From Alphaproteobacteria bacterium 46_93_T64 (GTDB lineage: Bacteria; Pseudomonadota; Alphaproteobacteria; Sneathiellales; Sneathiellaceae): 64,000 nt of DNA. The notes beneath the pieces are model-generated. The model worked only from the letters and a program-made list of their open reading frames with translations. It was not told the DNA's origin and searched no databases. Each line of letters begins with the position of its first letter. The first letter of the stretch is position 1. The stretch is from NCBI GenBank assembly GCA_002163135.1, contig MAAN01000035.1, positions 124,001-188,000 on the forward strand. Direction: 5' to 3'. A program made the position numbers and the translations under genes. Below are positions 35,438 through 44,119 of this stretch, one piece after another.

Positions 35438-36406
35438 ATGAGCGAAATCGGAACGGGCGGAAATACACCGCGAGGCCGTAGCATTACACTACGCGGCCAT
35501 ACCCGAAACCTTTCGCTGATCCTTATTGCCCTCGTCGCTATCTATTACATCGGCGGCATGATGTGGATCCATACAATTGACGACGATGTAAAATTCATTC
35601 CCGCCAAATCCAATCAAATGCCAGGCGGTAGCCGTGCCATAGAAATAATGGCGGGCCTCATTGACCGTGAAGTCATCCAGAATGTCTGGACAACAAACGA
35701 TCCGTTTTTTATGCCGGGATCCCTGCTCGATAACATGCCAAATTATCAGCAAGGCATCGTTTCTGCGTTAGCCCGCTTCGGGTTCGAGCTAACTGATCAA
35801 ATTGGCCGAACGCGTGGATCCAGCCAAACGGACCCCGATCTTCAAATAACTGCGGGTCTTCTGCAATACCCAGCAGATGTCTTTGAATGGGACCCTTCTG
35901 TCTCATTCCTTCCGACGGCCTCCTCGGAAACACAATATAAAAAAGCCCGCAATTCCTTGATCAACTACAACAAACGCCTTGCAGAGGGGCGCGCCGTCTT
36001 TGAAAAACGTGGCGACAACCTGCTTGCAACACTGGACCGCATTGCACTTGATCTTGGCTCTTCCACGGCTGTTATTGATAAACATATTGCCGAACATTCC
36101 GGCGCCTACGTAGATTTCTTGGCAGATGATCTTTTCTATGGCTTCAAAGGGCAATCTTATGCCTATTACATGATCTTGAAAGCCTTGTCAGAAGATTTTG
36201 AAGACTTGATCCAAGAACGAGAACTTGGAAATGCATGGGAACAACTCCTGTCCAGTTTTCAATCGATCGTCGAGCTGGACCCCTATATCATTTCAAACGC
36301 CAAAACAGATGGTCAGCTTTTCCCTAATCATCTCGCTGTACAAGGGTTTTATATCTTACGTGCCCGCACACAACTTCGGGAAATAAGTAACATTCTCTTG
36401 AAATAA
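35438..36406 (+). CDS. DUF2333 family protein
   Basis: A 322-residue protein with one N-terminal membrane helix (about residues 27-45) and a long periplasmic region. Conserved segments are NDPFFMPGSLLDNMPN, FELTDQIGRTRGSSQ and RGDNLLATLDRIALDLGSS, matching the uncharacterised proteobacterial family DUF2333. No catalytic motif is evident. It may be an envelope-associated factor. It is followed after 53 nt by a universal stress protein gene. Confidence 0.8.
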   Translation: MSEIGTGGNTPRGRSITLRGHTRNLSLILIALVAIYYIGGMMWIHTIDDDVKFIPAKSNQMPGGSRAIEIMAGLIDREVIQNVWTTNDPFFMPGSLLDNMPNYQQGIVSALARFGFELTDQIGRTRGSSQTDPDLQITAGLLQYPADVFEWDPSVSFLPTASSETQYKKARNSLINYNKRLAEGRAVFEKRGDNLLATLDRIALDLGSSTAVIDKHIAEHSGAYVDFLADDLFYGFKGQSYAYYMILKALSEDFEDLIQERELGNAWEQLLSSFQSIVELDPYIISNAKTDGQLFPNHLAVQGFYILRARTQLREISNILLK

Positions 36407-36459
36407 CCCTTAATCTGATGGCAGGATAGAGGCTGGTATTAACAACATTCGGAAACTTC

Positions 36460-36948
36460 ATGAGTGGTGACACCCAAACTTCTAAACGCCGAAACAAATT
36501 TCTAGTTGTTGTCGATGACACGCCCGAATGCAAATCGGCTATCCGGTTTGCTTGCCGGCGTGCTTGGCATGTTGGCGGTGGTGTTATTTTGCTTAAAGTG
36601 ATCGAACCGCCTGATTTCCAGCATTGGATGGGGGTTGAGCAGGTCATGCGTGAAGAAGCCCGCCAAGCAGCAGAGGAGCTGCTACAGGAACTGGCTGCTG
36701 AAATTCAGAATGACACCAATCTAATACCGGAATTTGTTATTCGTGATGGGTATATAAAGGATGAACTTCTGGCCTTGATTGAAGAAGATCCAGATATCCG
36801 CATTTTGGTGCTGGCAGCTTCACCCGACACAGGTGGCCCTGGTCCACTGGTGAAAAGCCTTGTTGGGGAAATGTCAGGTACGTTTGCCATCCCCATCACA
36901 GTTGTTCCGGGCAACATGAGTAGCAGTCAACTGGACGCTGTTACATAA
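36460..36948 (+). CDS. Universal stress protein (UspA family)
   Basis: A 162-residue single-domain Usp protein. It starts with the strand FLVVVDDTPECKSAI, and ends with LVLAASPDTGGPGPLV...GTFAIPITVVPG, which resembles the GxxGx(n)G nucleotide-binding loop. Function is stress-related by family only. It is followed by 288 bases without a gene. Confidence 0.85.
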   Translation: MSGDTQTSKRRNKFLVVVDDTPECKSAIRFACRRAWHVGGGVILLKVIEPPDFQHWMGVEQVMREEARQAAEELLQELAAEIQNDTNLIPEFVIRDGYIKDELLALIEEDPDIRILVLAASPDTGGPGPLVKSLVGEMSGTFAIPITVVPGNMSSSQLDAVT

Positions 36949-37236
36949 TCTTTCCCATACTCGATTCGAGATTTTTATTCGAGTATCGATTTTCCCCCGA
37001 ATCTTGAAAAAATTCGTGAGTTGTAACTCCTTGAGTCTCCACAAGATTCCGTTCGGCTGACTCAAGGCTTGCAATTAACACTTTCTTAATACATATTCCG
37101 TTTCCGCCGACATGTCATCGTCGTATTTTGACTTGAAGGCACAGTATTTAGTGTATTGGTGGTGTTACACGCACCAAATATAGTGTTCTAATACGCCTGC
37201 GTTAGCAGGTTAACTATGGTACGGCGATAAACTGAA
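36949..37236. other. Intergenic region with inverted repeats before the Bax-like gene
   Basis: No gene is seen in these 288 bases. They hold a 9-bp perfect inverted repeat (CCTTGAGTC at 37029-37037, GACTCAAGG at 37059-37067, 21-nt spacer) and a small CCTGC-GTTA-GCAGG hairpin near 37195. A weak promoter candidate is TTGACT at 37128-37133 with TGTATT at 37152-37157. Confidence 0.5.
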
Positions 37237-38280
37237 ATGCGTCAGATAACATCTGCTCTTAAATCAAGTAAGGTTGCCACCTTGCTCGCTTTGTCGCTCG
37301 TTGTGGTATATGCCGCGACAGAGTTTGGCGATCACCCATCTCAGATGGCGTATGCGAGCTTGCCTGTAAAACCAGCCCCTGTGGCCGTACCAGGTGCTGC
37401 TGACAGCTACAAGACAGCATTGCTTAACATCCCGACGCCGCAACTGCGCCCGGCAGATCTACCTGCTGTGGAGCAACCTTTTCAGATTACAGTGGTCTCG
37501 CTGACTAACAGCTGGAACAACGTTGCCTTTAATCTGCCTCAGATCAGATCCGGCCAGGATGTGCCGCGGTATTTCGTGCAAAACATGCCAACGGATATCC
37601 TCGATATCGAAAATGTACAGGACCGTAAGAACCTGTTTTTGTCAGTTGCCCTGCCCCTCATTCTCAAAGTGAACGAAAACATTGAGAAACAGCGCAAGAA
37701 GCTTCAAGAACTAATGGCAAGCAGCCAAAATGGAACGTCCCTTACCATCAAGCAAGCCACTTGGCTTAACTGGCTCGCCAAACATTACAGTGGAAACGCC
37801 AATGACATGCCGGGCTTGTTATTACGTGTAGATACCGTTCCAGTCTCCCTTGCTCTTGCTCAGGGCATCGAAGAATCAGGTTGGGGAACCTCCAGATTTG
37901 CAAGAGAAGGCAATGCTCTGTTCGGTCAACGCGTCTGGTCGCCGGGCGAAGGACTTGTTCCCCACGAGCGTGCAGAGGGAGAGCAGTATGAGGTTAAAGC
38001 ATTTGATGAGTTGCTTCAGTCTATTGAGAATTATGCAACGAACTTGAACAGCTTTAGCGCTTACGAAGAATTCCGCCTGGAACGTGCCCGCCAACGCAGT
38101 GAATATGGCATCGCAAGTGGATACGAACTTAGTCGTACGCTTACATCGTATTCAGAACGCGCTGACGATTATATTGAAGCCCTGCAATCCCTCATGAGGG
38201 TGAACAACCTAGGCCAATTTGAAGATTCCAAATTGGCCCCAGAGCGGTTTGCTCAGATAGTCAATTCATCTAGCAACTGA
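37237..38280 (+). CDS. Bax-like glucosaminidase-domain protein
   Basis: A 347-residue protein with an N-terminal hydrophobic segment (about residues 12-28), consistent with export or anchoring. The C-terminal half is a Bax/FlgJ-type glucosaminidase domain: QGIEESGWGTSRFAREGNALFGQ (the catalytic Glu is E212 or E213) and YRxx-type ends including NSFSAYEEFR and LTSYSERADDYIEAL. Such enzymes cut peptidoglycan between GlcNAc and MurNAc. Its last 28 bases overlap the end of the converging aldolase gene. Confidence 0.82.
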   Translation: MRQITSALKSSKVATLLALSLVVVYAATEFGDHPSQMAYASLPVKPAPVAVPGAADSYKTALLNIPTPQLRPADLPAVEQPFQITVVSLTNSWNNVAFNLPQIRSGQDVPRYFVQNMPTDILDIENVQDRKNLFLSVALPLILKVNENIEKQRKKLQELMASSQNGTSLTIKQATWLNWLAKHYSGNANDMPGLLLRVDTVPVSLALAQGIEESGWGTSRFAREGNALFGQRVWSPGEGLVPHERAEGEQYEVKAFDELLQSIENYATNLNSFSAYEEFRLERARQRSEYGIASGYELSRTLTSYSERADDYIEALQSLMRVNNLGQFEDSKLAPERFAQIVNSSSN

Positions 38281-39023
38281 TCTGCTGCAGCCGCCAGTAA
38301 AGATGTTTCTGCTGCACATAATAGAAAATCAAAACCTTCGGCAAACATCTCATTTGTACGAGCGGATCCTGTAGAAATACAGCCCAGCCATTTGCCACTT
38401 TTCTTGATTTTATCTCGCGCCAGTTCAAACTGTGCTTTGACGTCAGGATCGGCGAACTCGCCAAGTTTACCGATACTTCCTGATAAATCATAGGGACCAA
38501 TAAACAACATATCGACGCCATCTACGGCCGCGATTTCCTCAATATTGGCAACAGCTTCTGCCGTTTCTATTTGGCAAATAATCATCACATTATCTTCAAA
38601 ATCACGACGATATTCTTCTGCATGACGTCCATATAATGCTGCCCTAGCGGCTCCAAATCCCGCACCACGGGTTCCGTTAGGTGGATATCGACATGCGTCC
38701 ACAGCCATTTGGGCTTCGGCTGCCGTATTCACAGAAGGGAACATGATCCCTTCCATACCGATGTCCAGCGCACGTTTTACCTCAATAGGATCATTTACTG
38801 GGATCCGCATAAAAACACTTGTATCACCAACAGAGCGAATAGCACGGTGCTGATCCATAGAAGTTCGAAGATCTCCTCCGCCATGCTCATGGTCAATCAT
38901 AATTGCATCAAATCCGCAGCCACCCATCACTTCCGCCATTTCCGACGAGCCCGTAAATAGCCAAGCACCCGCGGTTTTTTGACCCGCTTTTAGTTTGTTC
39001 TTAAGTCGTCCAATACCATTCAT
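38253..39023 (-). CDS. HpcH/HpaI-family class II aldolase
   Basis: A 256-residue protein with the family's catalytic features: IMIDHEHG (base His), VFMRIPVNDP (Arg), CQIETAEAVANIEEI (metal-binding Glu) and IGPYDLSGSIG (metal-binding Asp). Members are metal-dependent pyruvate aldolases such as 4-hydroxy-2-oxoheptanedioate aldolase. The substrate is uncertain because no aromatic catabolic genes are nearby. It is the third gene of a minus-strand operon, nine bases after the deacetylase gene. Confidence 0.85.
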   Translation of the reverse strand: MNGIGRLKNKLKAGQKTAGAWLFTGSSEMAEVMGGCGFDAIMIDHEHGGGDLRTSMDQHRAIRSVGDTSVFMRIPVNDPIEVKRALDIGMEGIMFPSVNTAAEAQMAVDACRYPPNGTRGAGFGAARAALYGRHAEEYRRDFEDNVMIICQIETAEAVANIEEIAAVDGVDMLFIGPYDLSGSIGKLGEFADPDVKAQFELARDKIKKSGKWLGCISTGSARTNEMFAEGFDFLLCAAETSLLAAAADQLLDELTI

Positions 39024-39032
39024 TATCTGTCC

Positions 39033-40094
39033 TTAATTTCGCGGAATATAAAAGAGATTACCAAACCAGCGAAAACGCCCGTTTGCACCTGGCAACGTAC
39101 AATTTATTCGCCCACGCCCCGGCTGGTAAGCCCTGCTTAATCGGATTTCGAACCGGTTCTCTCCGATGCGCTGAATTGGAACGGTCCCTCCCGACTGATT
39201 TGAAGAATAGCAAGTAAGCTGTTTCAAATTGTCGTATTTCTCATCCAAAGAAAAACCGAATGCAGGAGGATTTATTTTCAGGACATTGTCCGTAGGGGTC
39301 ACATTCTTAACCCGAAGCGGCAACGCATTTGCGGCCAAACGTAACCGTCCGATACTCCCGTAATTCTCGTTCATTGCAAAACGAGGGTACGAAAATTTGT
39401 CATGTCCTGCATAAGCAACACCTGATTGCTGTCCAAAAGCAGCCTTGAAACCGGCATCTGCAATTATATTTTTTATATCCAAACCGTACTCACCGTATGG
39501 ATAGGCAAAAAGAGCCGGAACAAATCCCAAATTTTTCTGAAAGGCTTCATTTGCGCCCGTGATCTCGTTGCGAATTTGATCAAGAGACAATTTTGGAAGA
39601 TGCGCGTGGCTTGCCGAGTGATGGCCAATATAGACGTTCCCGTCACTCATCTCTTTCAATTGCGCCCAATTCATATAGTCCGGATTATTTTTTCCCAGGT
39701 AATTCGTTGAAGCAAATACAGTAAATGGCAGATCAGCTTTCTTCAAAATCGGCCAAGCTTTTTCGTAAACAGACCGATAAGCATCATCAATGGTAATGGC
39801 CACAGTGCGATCCGGAAGAGTTTTATTATTTTCCAGATGTTCAACGATTTGTCCAAGGGGTAGAACCGTATATCCACCATTTTTAAGCTCATTCACGTGG
39901 GCCTGAAATTGCTCAAGTGAAATATTAGTTGTCGGATACTTACTCTCGTCAAAACGATGATACATGATCACGCTGGCCCAGTCGTCAGCCTGTGCGGGGA
40001 TTGCAGTTAAAAGAGTTGCACCAAACAATATTGCGGCACAGTTCATCCAAAATGCTGCTCTCAGAAACCCTTTATACTTACCATATCCCGTCAT
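39033..40094 (-). CDS. Exported polysaccharide deacetylase (NodB-type)
   Basis: A 353-residue protein with a signal peptide (hydrophobic residues about 14-33, cleavage likely after AQA). A NodB domain follows: VIMYHRF, ITIDDAYRS (catalytic Asp and metal-binding Asp), HHSASHAHL (metal-binding His pair) and FAYPYGEYG. The C-terminal 90 residues form an extra beta-rich region with cysteines at CYSSN and RINCTLPG. The likely substrate is an N-acetylated glycan in the periplasm or outside. It lies between VanX-like and aldolase genes with 9-nt gaps. Confidence 0.86.
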   Translation of the reverse strand: MTGYGKYKGFLRAAFWMNCAAILFGATLLTAIPAQADDWASVIMYHRFDESKYPTTNISLEQFQAHVNELKNGGYTVLPLGQIVEHLENNKTLPDRTVAITIDDAYRSVYEKAWPILKKADLPFTVFASTNYLGKNNPDYMNWAQLKEMSDGNVYIGHHSASHAHLPKLSLDQIRNEITGANEAFQKNLGFVPALFAYPYGEYGLDIKNIIADAGFKAAFGQQSGVAYAGHDKFSYPRFAMNENYGSIGRLRLAANALPLRVKNVTPTDNVLKINPPAFGFSLDEKYDNLKQLTCYSSNQSGGTVPIQRIGENRFEIRLSRAYQPGRGRINCTLPGANGRFRWFGNLFYIPRN

Positions 40095-40103
40095 TATTAC
40101 CTC

Positions 40104-40682
40104 TTAATCCAATTCCATCATTTGTGTCGCCGCTGCCTCATCAGATAAAGTTGGATATCTACGCGGTTTGAACAATTGGTAGTGCCACCATTCATTCCGA
40201 TAAAAATCCCAACCAGACGCCGTCATGAGCCCCAGCAATATTGCTCTATTTTTCTGTGCTTCACTCGAGATGTCCAGCGCTCCGTGATGAGACAATTCTG
40301 TCATCGCATCAAACTCTGTGCCCATTTCAAGTTCCGCGCCCTGCTTATCAAGAAGAGTCAAATCAATCGCAGCCCCCCTTGCATGCGGCGATCCACTGGA
40401 GGGCGGAGCCAGATACGCCGGGTTTGGGGTATGATCCCAGAGCGCCTGAACTGCCTCTGTCGGTCTAAATCCGTCAAACACCTTAAAGCGATATCCAACT
40501 TGTTTTGCAAGTGCCGTTGCTATTTTCAGATTTTCGGCGGCCTCTTCATTCAAAAAACATGCAGATCGTTTGTAAATCGGAGCTTCGGTGAAATTGTTAA
40601 CACTGGCATAGCGTATCTCCAACTCTACATCGAACGCTTCTTTGGTAATCTCTACGAGCTTCATTTGTGACCCATCACCCAT
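40104..40682 (-). CDS. D-alanyl-D-alanine dipeptidase (VanX/DdpX family)
   Basis: A 192-residue zinc peptidase. The SPHARGAAIDL motif supplies zinc-binding His and Asp, and EWWHYQLF supplies the catalytic Glu and the third zinc His. The conserved Arg is in DGFRP. It hydrolyses D-Ala-D-Ala released from peptidoglycan. No signal peptide is seen, so it probably acts in the cytosol on recycled or imported dipeptide. In-frame ATG at 40664 is an alternative start. No vanHA genes are nearby, so this is cell-wall turnover rather than glycopeptide resistance. Confidence 0.87.
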   Translation of the reverse strand: MGDGSQMKLVEITKEAFDVELEIRYASVNNFTEAPIYKRSACFLNEEAAENLKIATALAKQVGYRFKVFDGFRPTEAVQALWDHTPNPAYLAPPSSGSPHARGAAIDLTLLDKQGAELEMGTEFDAMTELSHHGALDISSEAQKNRAILLGLMTASGWDFYRNEWWHYQLFKPRRYPTLSDEAAATQMMELD

Positions 40683-40774
40683 ACGAAACTGGCGTCTGTC
40701 ATACTTTTACACCAGACAAGAAAAAAACTATATGCTAAGGCCTAGCCTCGCTGAGAAAGGGAGCCTACTAGGAC

Positions 40775-41500
40775 ATGACGCAGAAGGCAATGAGGATACT
40801 TGCATTGGACACCGCCTTAAACGCGTGTTCTGTTGCCCTTAGTGAAGATGAAACCATTTTGGCGTTTCACCATGAAGAACGCGCTCGCGGACACGCTGAA
40901 ACCTTGTTGCCGATTATTAAATCCCTGATGACCGAAGCCCACACCCGCTTTGAAGATCTGGATATGATCGCTGTCTCGGTTGGTCCCGGTACCTTTACGG
41001 GCTTGCGCATTGGTCTTGCCGCCGCGCGTGGAATTGCCATTGCTGCCAATAAACCCTGCCTCGGAATTACAACTTTAAACACCTTGGCAGCTTCAGTACC
41101 GGCAGAGCTTGCCGACGGTCGCATAATAATTCCCGCCATCGATGCCCGGCGAAAAGAAATCTATGTTCAATCTTATCGATATGAAGATAATTCAGCCCGG
41201 CCAACGTCTATCGATGCGCCACAAGCCGTTGAGATAAGCGCCGCCCACACTTTCTTACCAGACACTCCTTTTCTAATTCTTGGAAGTGGCGGTCCACTTT
41301 TAAAAGAAGCTGGGCAGCTTGAAGGTCTTTCTTTTGAACTAGCGGACTTGGAGCCTAATCCTGACGCAAGGGTTATTGCGGCACTTGCAAGAGAGCGAGG
41401 TGTTCCAGTGGAAGGATCACCGCCACCAGCTCCCTTATATCTGCGGGGGCCGGATGCAAAATTACCGGGCGGTATAGACCCTACGCCAGCAAAAAAATGA
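40775..41500 (+). CDS. tsaB: tRNA threonylcarbamoyladenosine biosynthesis protein TsaB
   Basis: A 241-residue ASKHA-fold protein: ILALDTALNACSVAL at the N-terminus, then VSVGPGTFTGLRIGLAAARG, the TsaB signature. It partners TsaD and TsaE to make t6A37 on ANN-decoding tRNAs. Its end overlaps rimI by 4 nt. The start at 40775 is taken; in-frame ATG at 40790 is possible. Confidence 0.94.
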   Translation: MTQKAMRILALDTALNACSVALSEDETILAFHHEERARGHAETLLPIIKSLMTEAHTRFEDLDMIAVSVGPGTFTGLRIGLAAARGIAIAANKPCLGITTLNTLAASVPAELADGRIIIPAIDARRKEIYVQSYRYEDNSARPTSIDAPQAVEISAAHTFLPDTPFLILGSGGPLLKEAGQLEGLSFELADLEPNPDARVIAALARERGVPVEGSPPPAPLYLRGPDAKLPGGIDPTPAKK

Positions 41501-41955
41501 CGTTCACTCACGAGTTCTTACATTCTGAGACAGTCGCTCCGCTACTTGCTGCCCTGCATAAAGAATGCTTTGCCCCTGCGTGGAATGAAAAAACATTTTC
41601 CGATCTGTTAGCCCTCCCGACGACAACAACGCAACTTCTTTGCCGGGATGTTACTCCCATTGGATTTTGCCTATATCAAATTACTCATGACGAAGCCGAA
41701 ATTCTAACTCTCGGAATTCTACCCGAGACAAGAGGAAGTTCATGTGGAGCTCTTTTACTTGAGCGCGGGCAAGAGTATCTCTCAAACCGAAATGTTCGGC
41801 GCCTACTGCTGGAAGTTTCCGAAAAGAACATCCCGGCCAGACGCCTCTATGAAAAGGTAGGGTTTTCTGAAATTGCGCGGCGAAAGGGCTATTACCGCGA
41901 CGAAACTGGACGTGTCGACGCACTGATTTTCGAGATGACCCTCCACGCGCGTTAG
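41497..41955 (+). CDS. rimI: Ribosomal-protein-alanine N-acetyltransferase RimI-like
   Basis: A 152-residue GNAT protein. The acetyl-CoA loop region reads LGILPETRGSSCGALLL, and the C-terminal catalytic region includes NIPARRLYEKVGFSEIARRKGYY. The 4-nt overlap with tsaB is a typical bacterial arrangement, which supports RimI over other GNATs. The expected target is the N-terminal Ala of ribosomal protein S18. Confidence 0.9.
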   Translation: MTFTHEFLHSETVAPLLAALHKECFAPAWNEKTFSDLLALPTTTTQLLCRDVTPIGFCLYQITHDEAEILTLGILPETRGSSCGALLLERGQEYLSNRNVRRLLLEVSEKNIPARRLYEKVGFSEIARRKGYYRDETGRVDALIFEMTLHAR

Positions 41956-42010
41956 CCATCGTTGTTTTCCAAAAAACGAAAGTCTCTATTCAAGTTCAGC
42001 AATCTTGCAT

Positions 42011-42056
42011 TACTACTTAAATAGTTAATCGCAACTGTTTAAGTACTTATACAGTT
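42011..42056. promoter_or_regulatory. Palindromic operator cluster upstream of mucR
   Basis: A 24-bp palindrome at 42033-42056 (AACTGT ... ACAGTT ends, AAGTACTT centre) matches its own complement at 22 of 24 positions. A related inverted copy of its left half, AACTATTTAAGTAGTA on the minus strand, occupies 42011-42026. The region is AT-rich and 120 bases ahead of mucR. It could bind MucR itself or the downstream Fur. Confidence 0.6.
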
Positions 42057-42177
42057 GTCCAATGAACTGGGTTAATAAATTTTTTTATCACAACCCCTTT
42101 TTTCTTGCGCTAGTATTGCACATATAAACTGCATACATTATAAGGCAGCAACCTTTTTTATTGGAGGACTAGTAAAA

Positions 42178-42594
42178 GTGTCTGACAAAGTAGAGAAAAT
42201 GGAGCTACTTGCTCTAACAACAGACATCGTCACGTCGCATCTTTCTCGCAATGCGGTGGAAGTTGGTGATATTTCCAGCCTGATCCGGGAAGTATATTCT
42301 ACTTTGGCGACTGTTGGCACTTCCGAGCCAGTAAATGACAGACCACAACCAGCGATCTCAATTCGCAAGTCTGTTCAACCAGACTTCATTGTCTGTCTTG
42401 AAGATGGCAAAAAACTGAAGATGCTAAAGCGTCACTTAAAAACAGCCTATAACATGACGCCTGATGAATATCGGCAACGCTGGGGCTTGCCTTCTGATTA
42501 TCCAATGGTTGCCCCTAACTACGCAAATCAGCGCAGAAACCTTGCAAAAAAAATCGGCCTTGGCACACGCCGCAAGAAAACAGTGGCCACGTAA
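42178..42594 (+). CDS. mucR: MucR/Ros-family transcriptional regulator
   Basis: A 138-residue protein beginning at GTG 42178, with GGAGG about ten bases ahead. The C-terminal part has FIVCLEDGKKLKMLKRHLKTAYNMTPDEYRQRW, split here as CLEDGKK and HLKTAYNMTPDEYRQRWGL, the MucR signature. The zinc-finger region keeps one Cys and His residues, but CxxC is reduced to a single Cys, as in several alphaproteobacterial MucR proteins. MucR is an H-NS-like global regulator binding AT-rich sites; autoregulation through the upstream palindromes is plausible. Confidence 0.9.
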   Translation: MSDKVEKMELLALTTDIVTSHLSRNAVEVGDISSLIREVYSTLATVGTSEPVNDRPQPAISIRKSVQPDFIVCLEDGKKLKMLKRHLKTAYNMTPDEYRQRWGLPSDYPMVAPNYANQRRNLAKKIGLGTRRKKTVAT

Positions 42595-42678
42595 CATTTC
42601 TTTTGTGGCCCCGGGATTTGTATTTGTATAAAGTGGCTGTACTAGAATTCATCAGCAAATATTAGTATTGAGGTCCGG

Positions 42679-43164
42679 ATGTCATCTCGAGTGGAACTAC
42701 TATGCATCGACAAAGGATTGCGCATGACAGAACAGCGCCGCGTAATCGCGCGTGTCCTGTCGGAATCTCATGATCACCCTGATGTGGAGCTAGTTTACAA
42801 ACGCGCAGCAGATGTTGACGAAACCATCAGTATTTCTACCGTTTACAGAACTGTTCGCATGTTTGAAGAGAACGGCATTCTTGAGCGTCATGACTTTGGT
42901 GACGGACGCGCACGTTATGAAGAAGTGTCGGAAAAACATCACGATCATCTGATTAACATTGAATCCGGACAAGTAATCGAATTTACAAGTGAGAAAATTG
43001 AAGCTTTGCAAACTTTAATCGCCAAAGAACTTGGCTTCGAACTGGTCGATCATCGGTTAGAGCTATACGGAAAGCCAATTGTGGGCAAAAGTGGTGCGGA
43101 ACTAAAACCTGAAGAGTCAGTTGTGAATATCAAGCACACATCTCTTCATAAAAAAGACAGATAG
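42679..43164 (+). CDS. fur: Fur/Mur-family metalloregulator
   Basis: A 161-residue Fur-fold protein. The winged-helix part includes LRMTEQRRVIARVL and ISISTVYRTVRMFEENGIL; the metal-sensing part has EKHHDHLINIESGQVIEF. The CxxC zinc site of enterobacterial Fur is absent, as in the alphaproteobacterial Fur/Mur group, which often responds to manganese rather than iron. Which metal applies here cannot be read. It is followed by plsC after 27 nt. Confidence 0.87.
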   Translation: MSSRVELLCIDKGLRMTEQRRVIARVLSESHDHPDVELVYKRAADVDETISISTVYRTVRMFEENGILERHDFGDGRARYEEVSEKHHDHLINIESGQVIEFTSEKIEALQTLIAKELGFELVDHRLELYGKPIVGKSGAELKPEESVVNIKHTSLHKKDR

Positions 43165-43191
43165 TATTTCTTTCAAGCCCGGTTTTTCCCG

Positions 43192-43989
43192 ATGAACAGT
43201 ATCAGATCCATATGTGTTATTTTGCTCGCTCTGCTTTGGGCGGCGCTGCTTATTCCTGTTCACATGATAAGCAGGATTGTTTTTCCAAACACTCGATATC
43301 TATTGCCTCAAATTTTTCACAAGGGATTGTGCAAACTACTGCGTGTTAAGCTCATTTGCCATGGCACACCTTCTAAAACCCAACCCACGCTATTCGTGAT
43401 CAACCATATTTCCTGGCTCGATATTCCCGTGGTTGGTAAAGCTCTTCAGGGGAGTTTCGTTGCCAAAGAAGAGGTTTCAAAATACCCGCTTTTCGGCCTT
43501 TTCGCGAAACTTCAAGAAACAATTTTCATTGCCCGCACCCGCCATTCTATAAAAGTTCACAAAACCGACATGCAAGAGCATTTGGAAAAGGGAGACAATA
43601 TGTTTTTGTTTCCCGAAGGAACTTCTTCAAATGGGTTGGTCATTCATAACTTCAAAAGCGCCTATTTTGCCCTTGCCGAAAACCATGCAGGCGATAAAGC
43701 CCTTTGTGTTCAGCCTGTGACACTTGCATACAGCAAAATGGATAATATGTATGTAACACGGAACATTATGAAATCTATCGCATGGGTTGGCGACGAGCAG
43801 TTACTGGGTCACATTTGGGAATTTTTGAAGTCTGGGCACGTGACTGCGGAGCTCAGGTTTCATCCTCCAGTAACAATTGAAGACTATGATTCTCGAAAAG
43901 AGATGGCTGCAGATTGCCAACTCCTCATCGCAGAAGGCCTATCAAGGGCAATGACCAACCGAGCAGAGCCAATAGTCGCCGATAATTGA
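43192..43989 (+). CDS. plsC: 1-acyl-sn-glycerol-3-phosphate acyltransferase
   Basis: A 265-residue acyltransferase with an N-terminal membrane helix (about residues 5-27). The catalytic NHISWLD (HX4D) and the FPEGTSSNG substrate-binding motif are present. It makes phosphatidate from lysophosphatidate. The proposed ATG has no clear Shine-Dalgarno sequence. It sits between fur and miaB as in related genomes. Confidence 0.88.
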   Translation: MNSIRSICVILLALLWAALLIPVHMISRIVFPNTRYLLPQIFHKGLCKLLRVKLICHGTPSKTQPTLFVINHISWLDIPVVGKALQGSFVAKEEVSKYPLFGLFAKLQETIFIARTRHSIKVHKTDMQEHLEKGDNMFLFPEGTSSNGLVIHNFKSAYFALAENHAGDKALCVQPVTLAYSKMDNMYVTRNIMKSIAWVGDEQLLGHIWEFLKSGHVTAELRFHPPVTIEDYDSRKEMAADCQLLIAEGLSRAMTNRAEPIVADN

Positions 43990-44053
43990 TTGATTTTTGA
44001 CTTTTTTCATCAAGTTCTTCATTTTTGAGGAAATTGCTGTTAAAAATCGCCGT

Positions 44054-44075
44054 TTACAAGCAATTGTAAGTACTT
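44054..44075. promoter_or_regulatory. Inverted repeat upstream of miaB
   Basis: TTACAA and TTGTAA (44054-44059, 44064-44069) flank a 4-nt spacer. The right arm runs into AAGTACTT (44068-44075), the same 8-nt core found in the mucR upstream palindrome. No regulator is identified. Confidence 0.35.
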
Positions 44076-44119
44076 TTGCCAAATCTCGATTCCACGTAAT
44101 ATGTGGTCAGTGAGGACGA

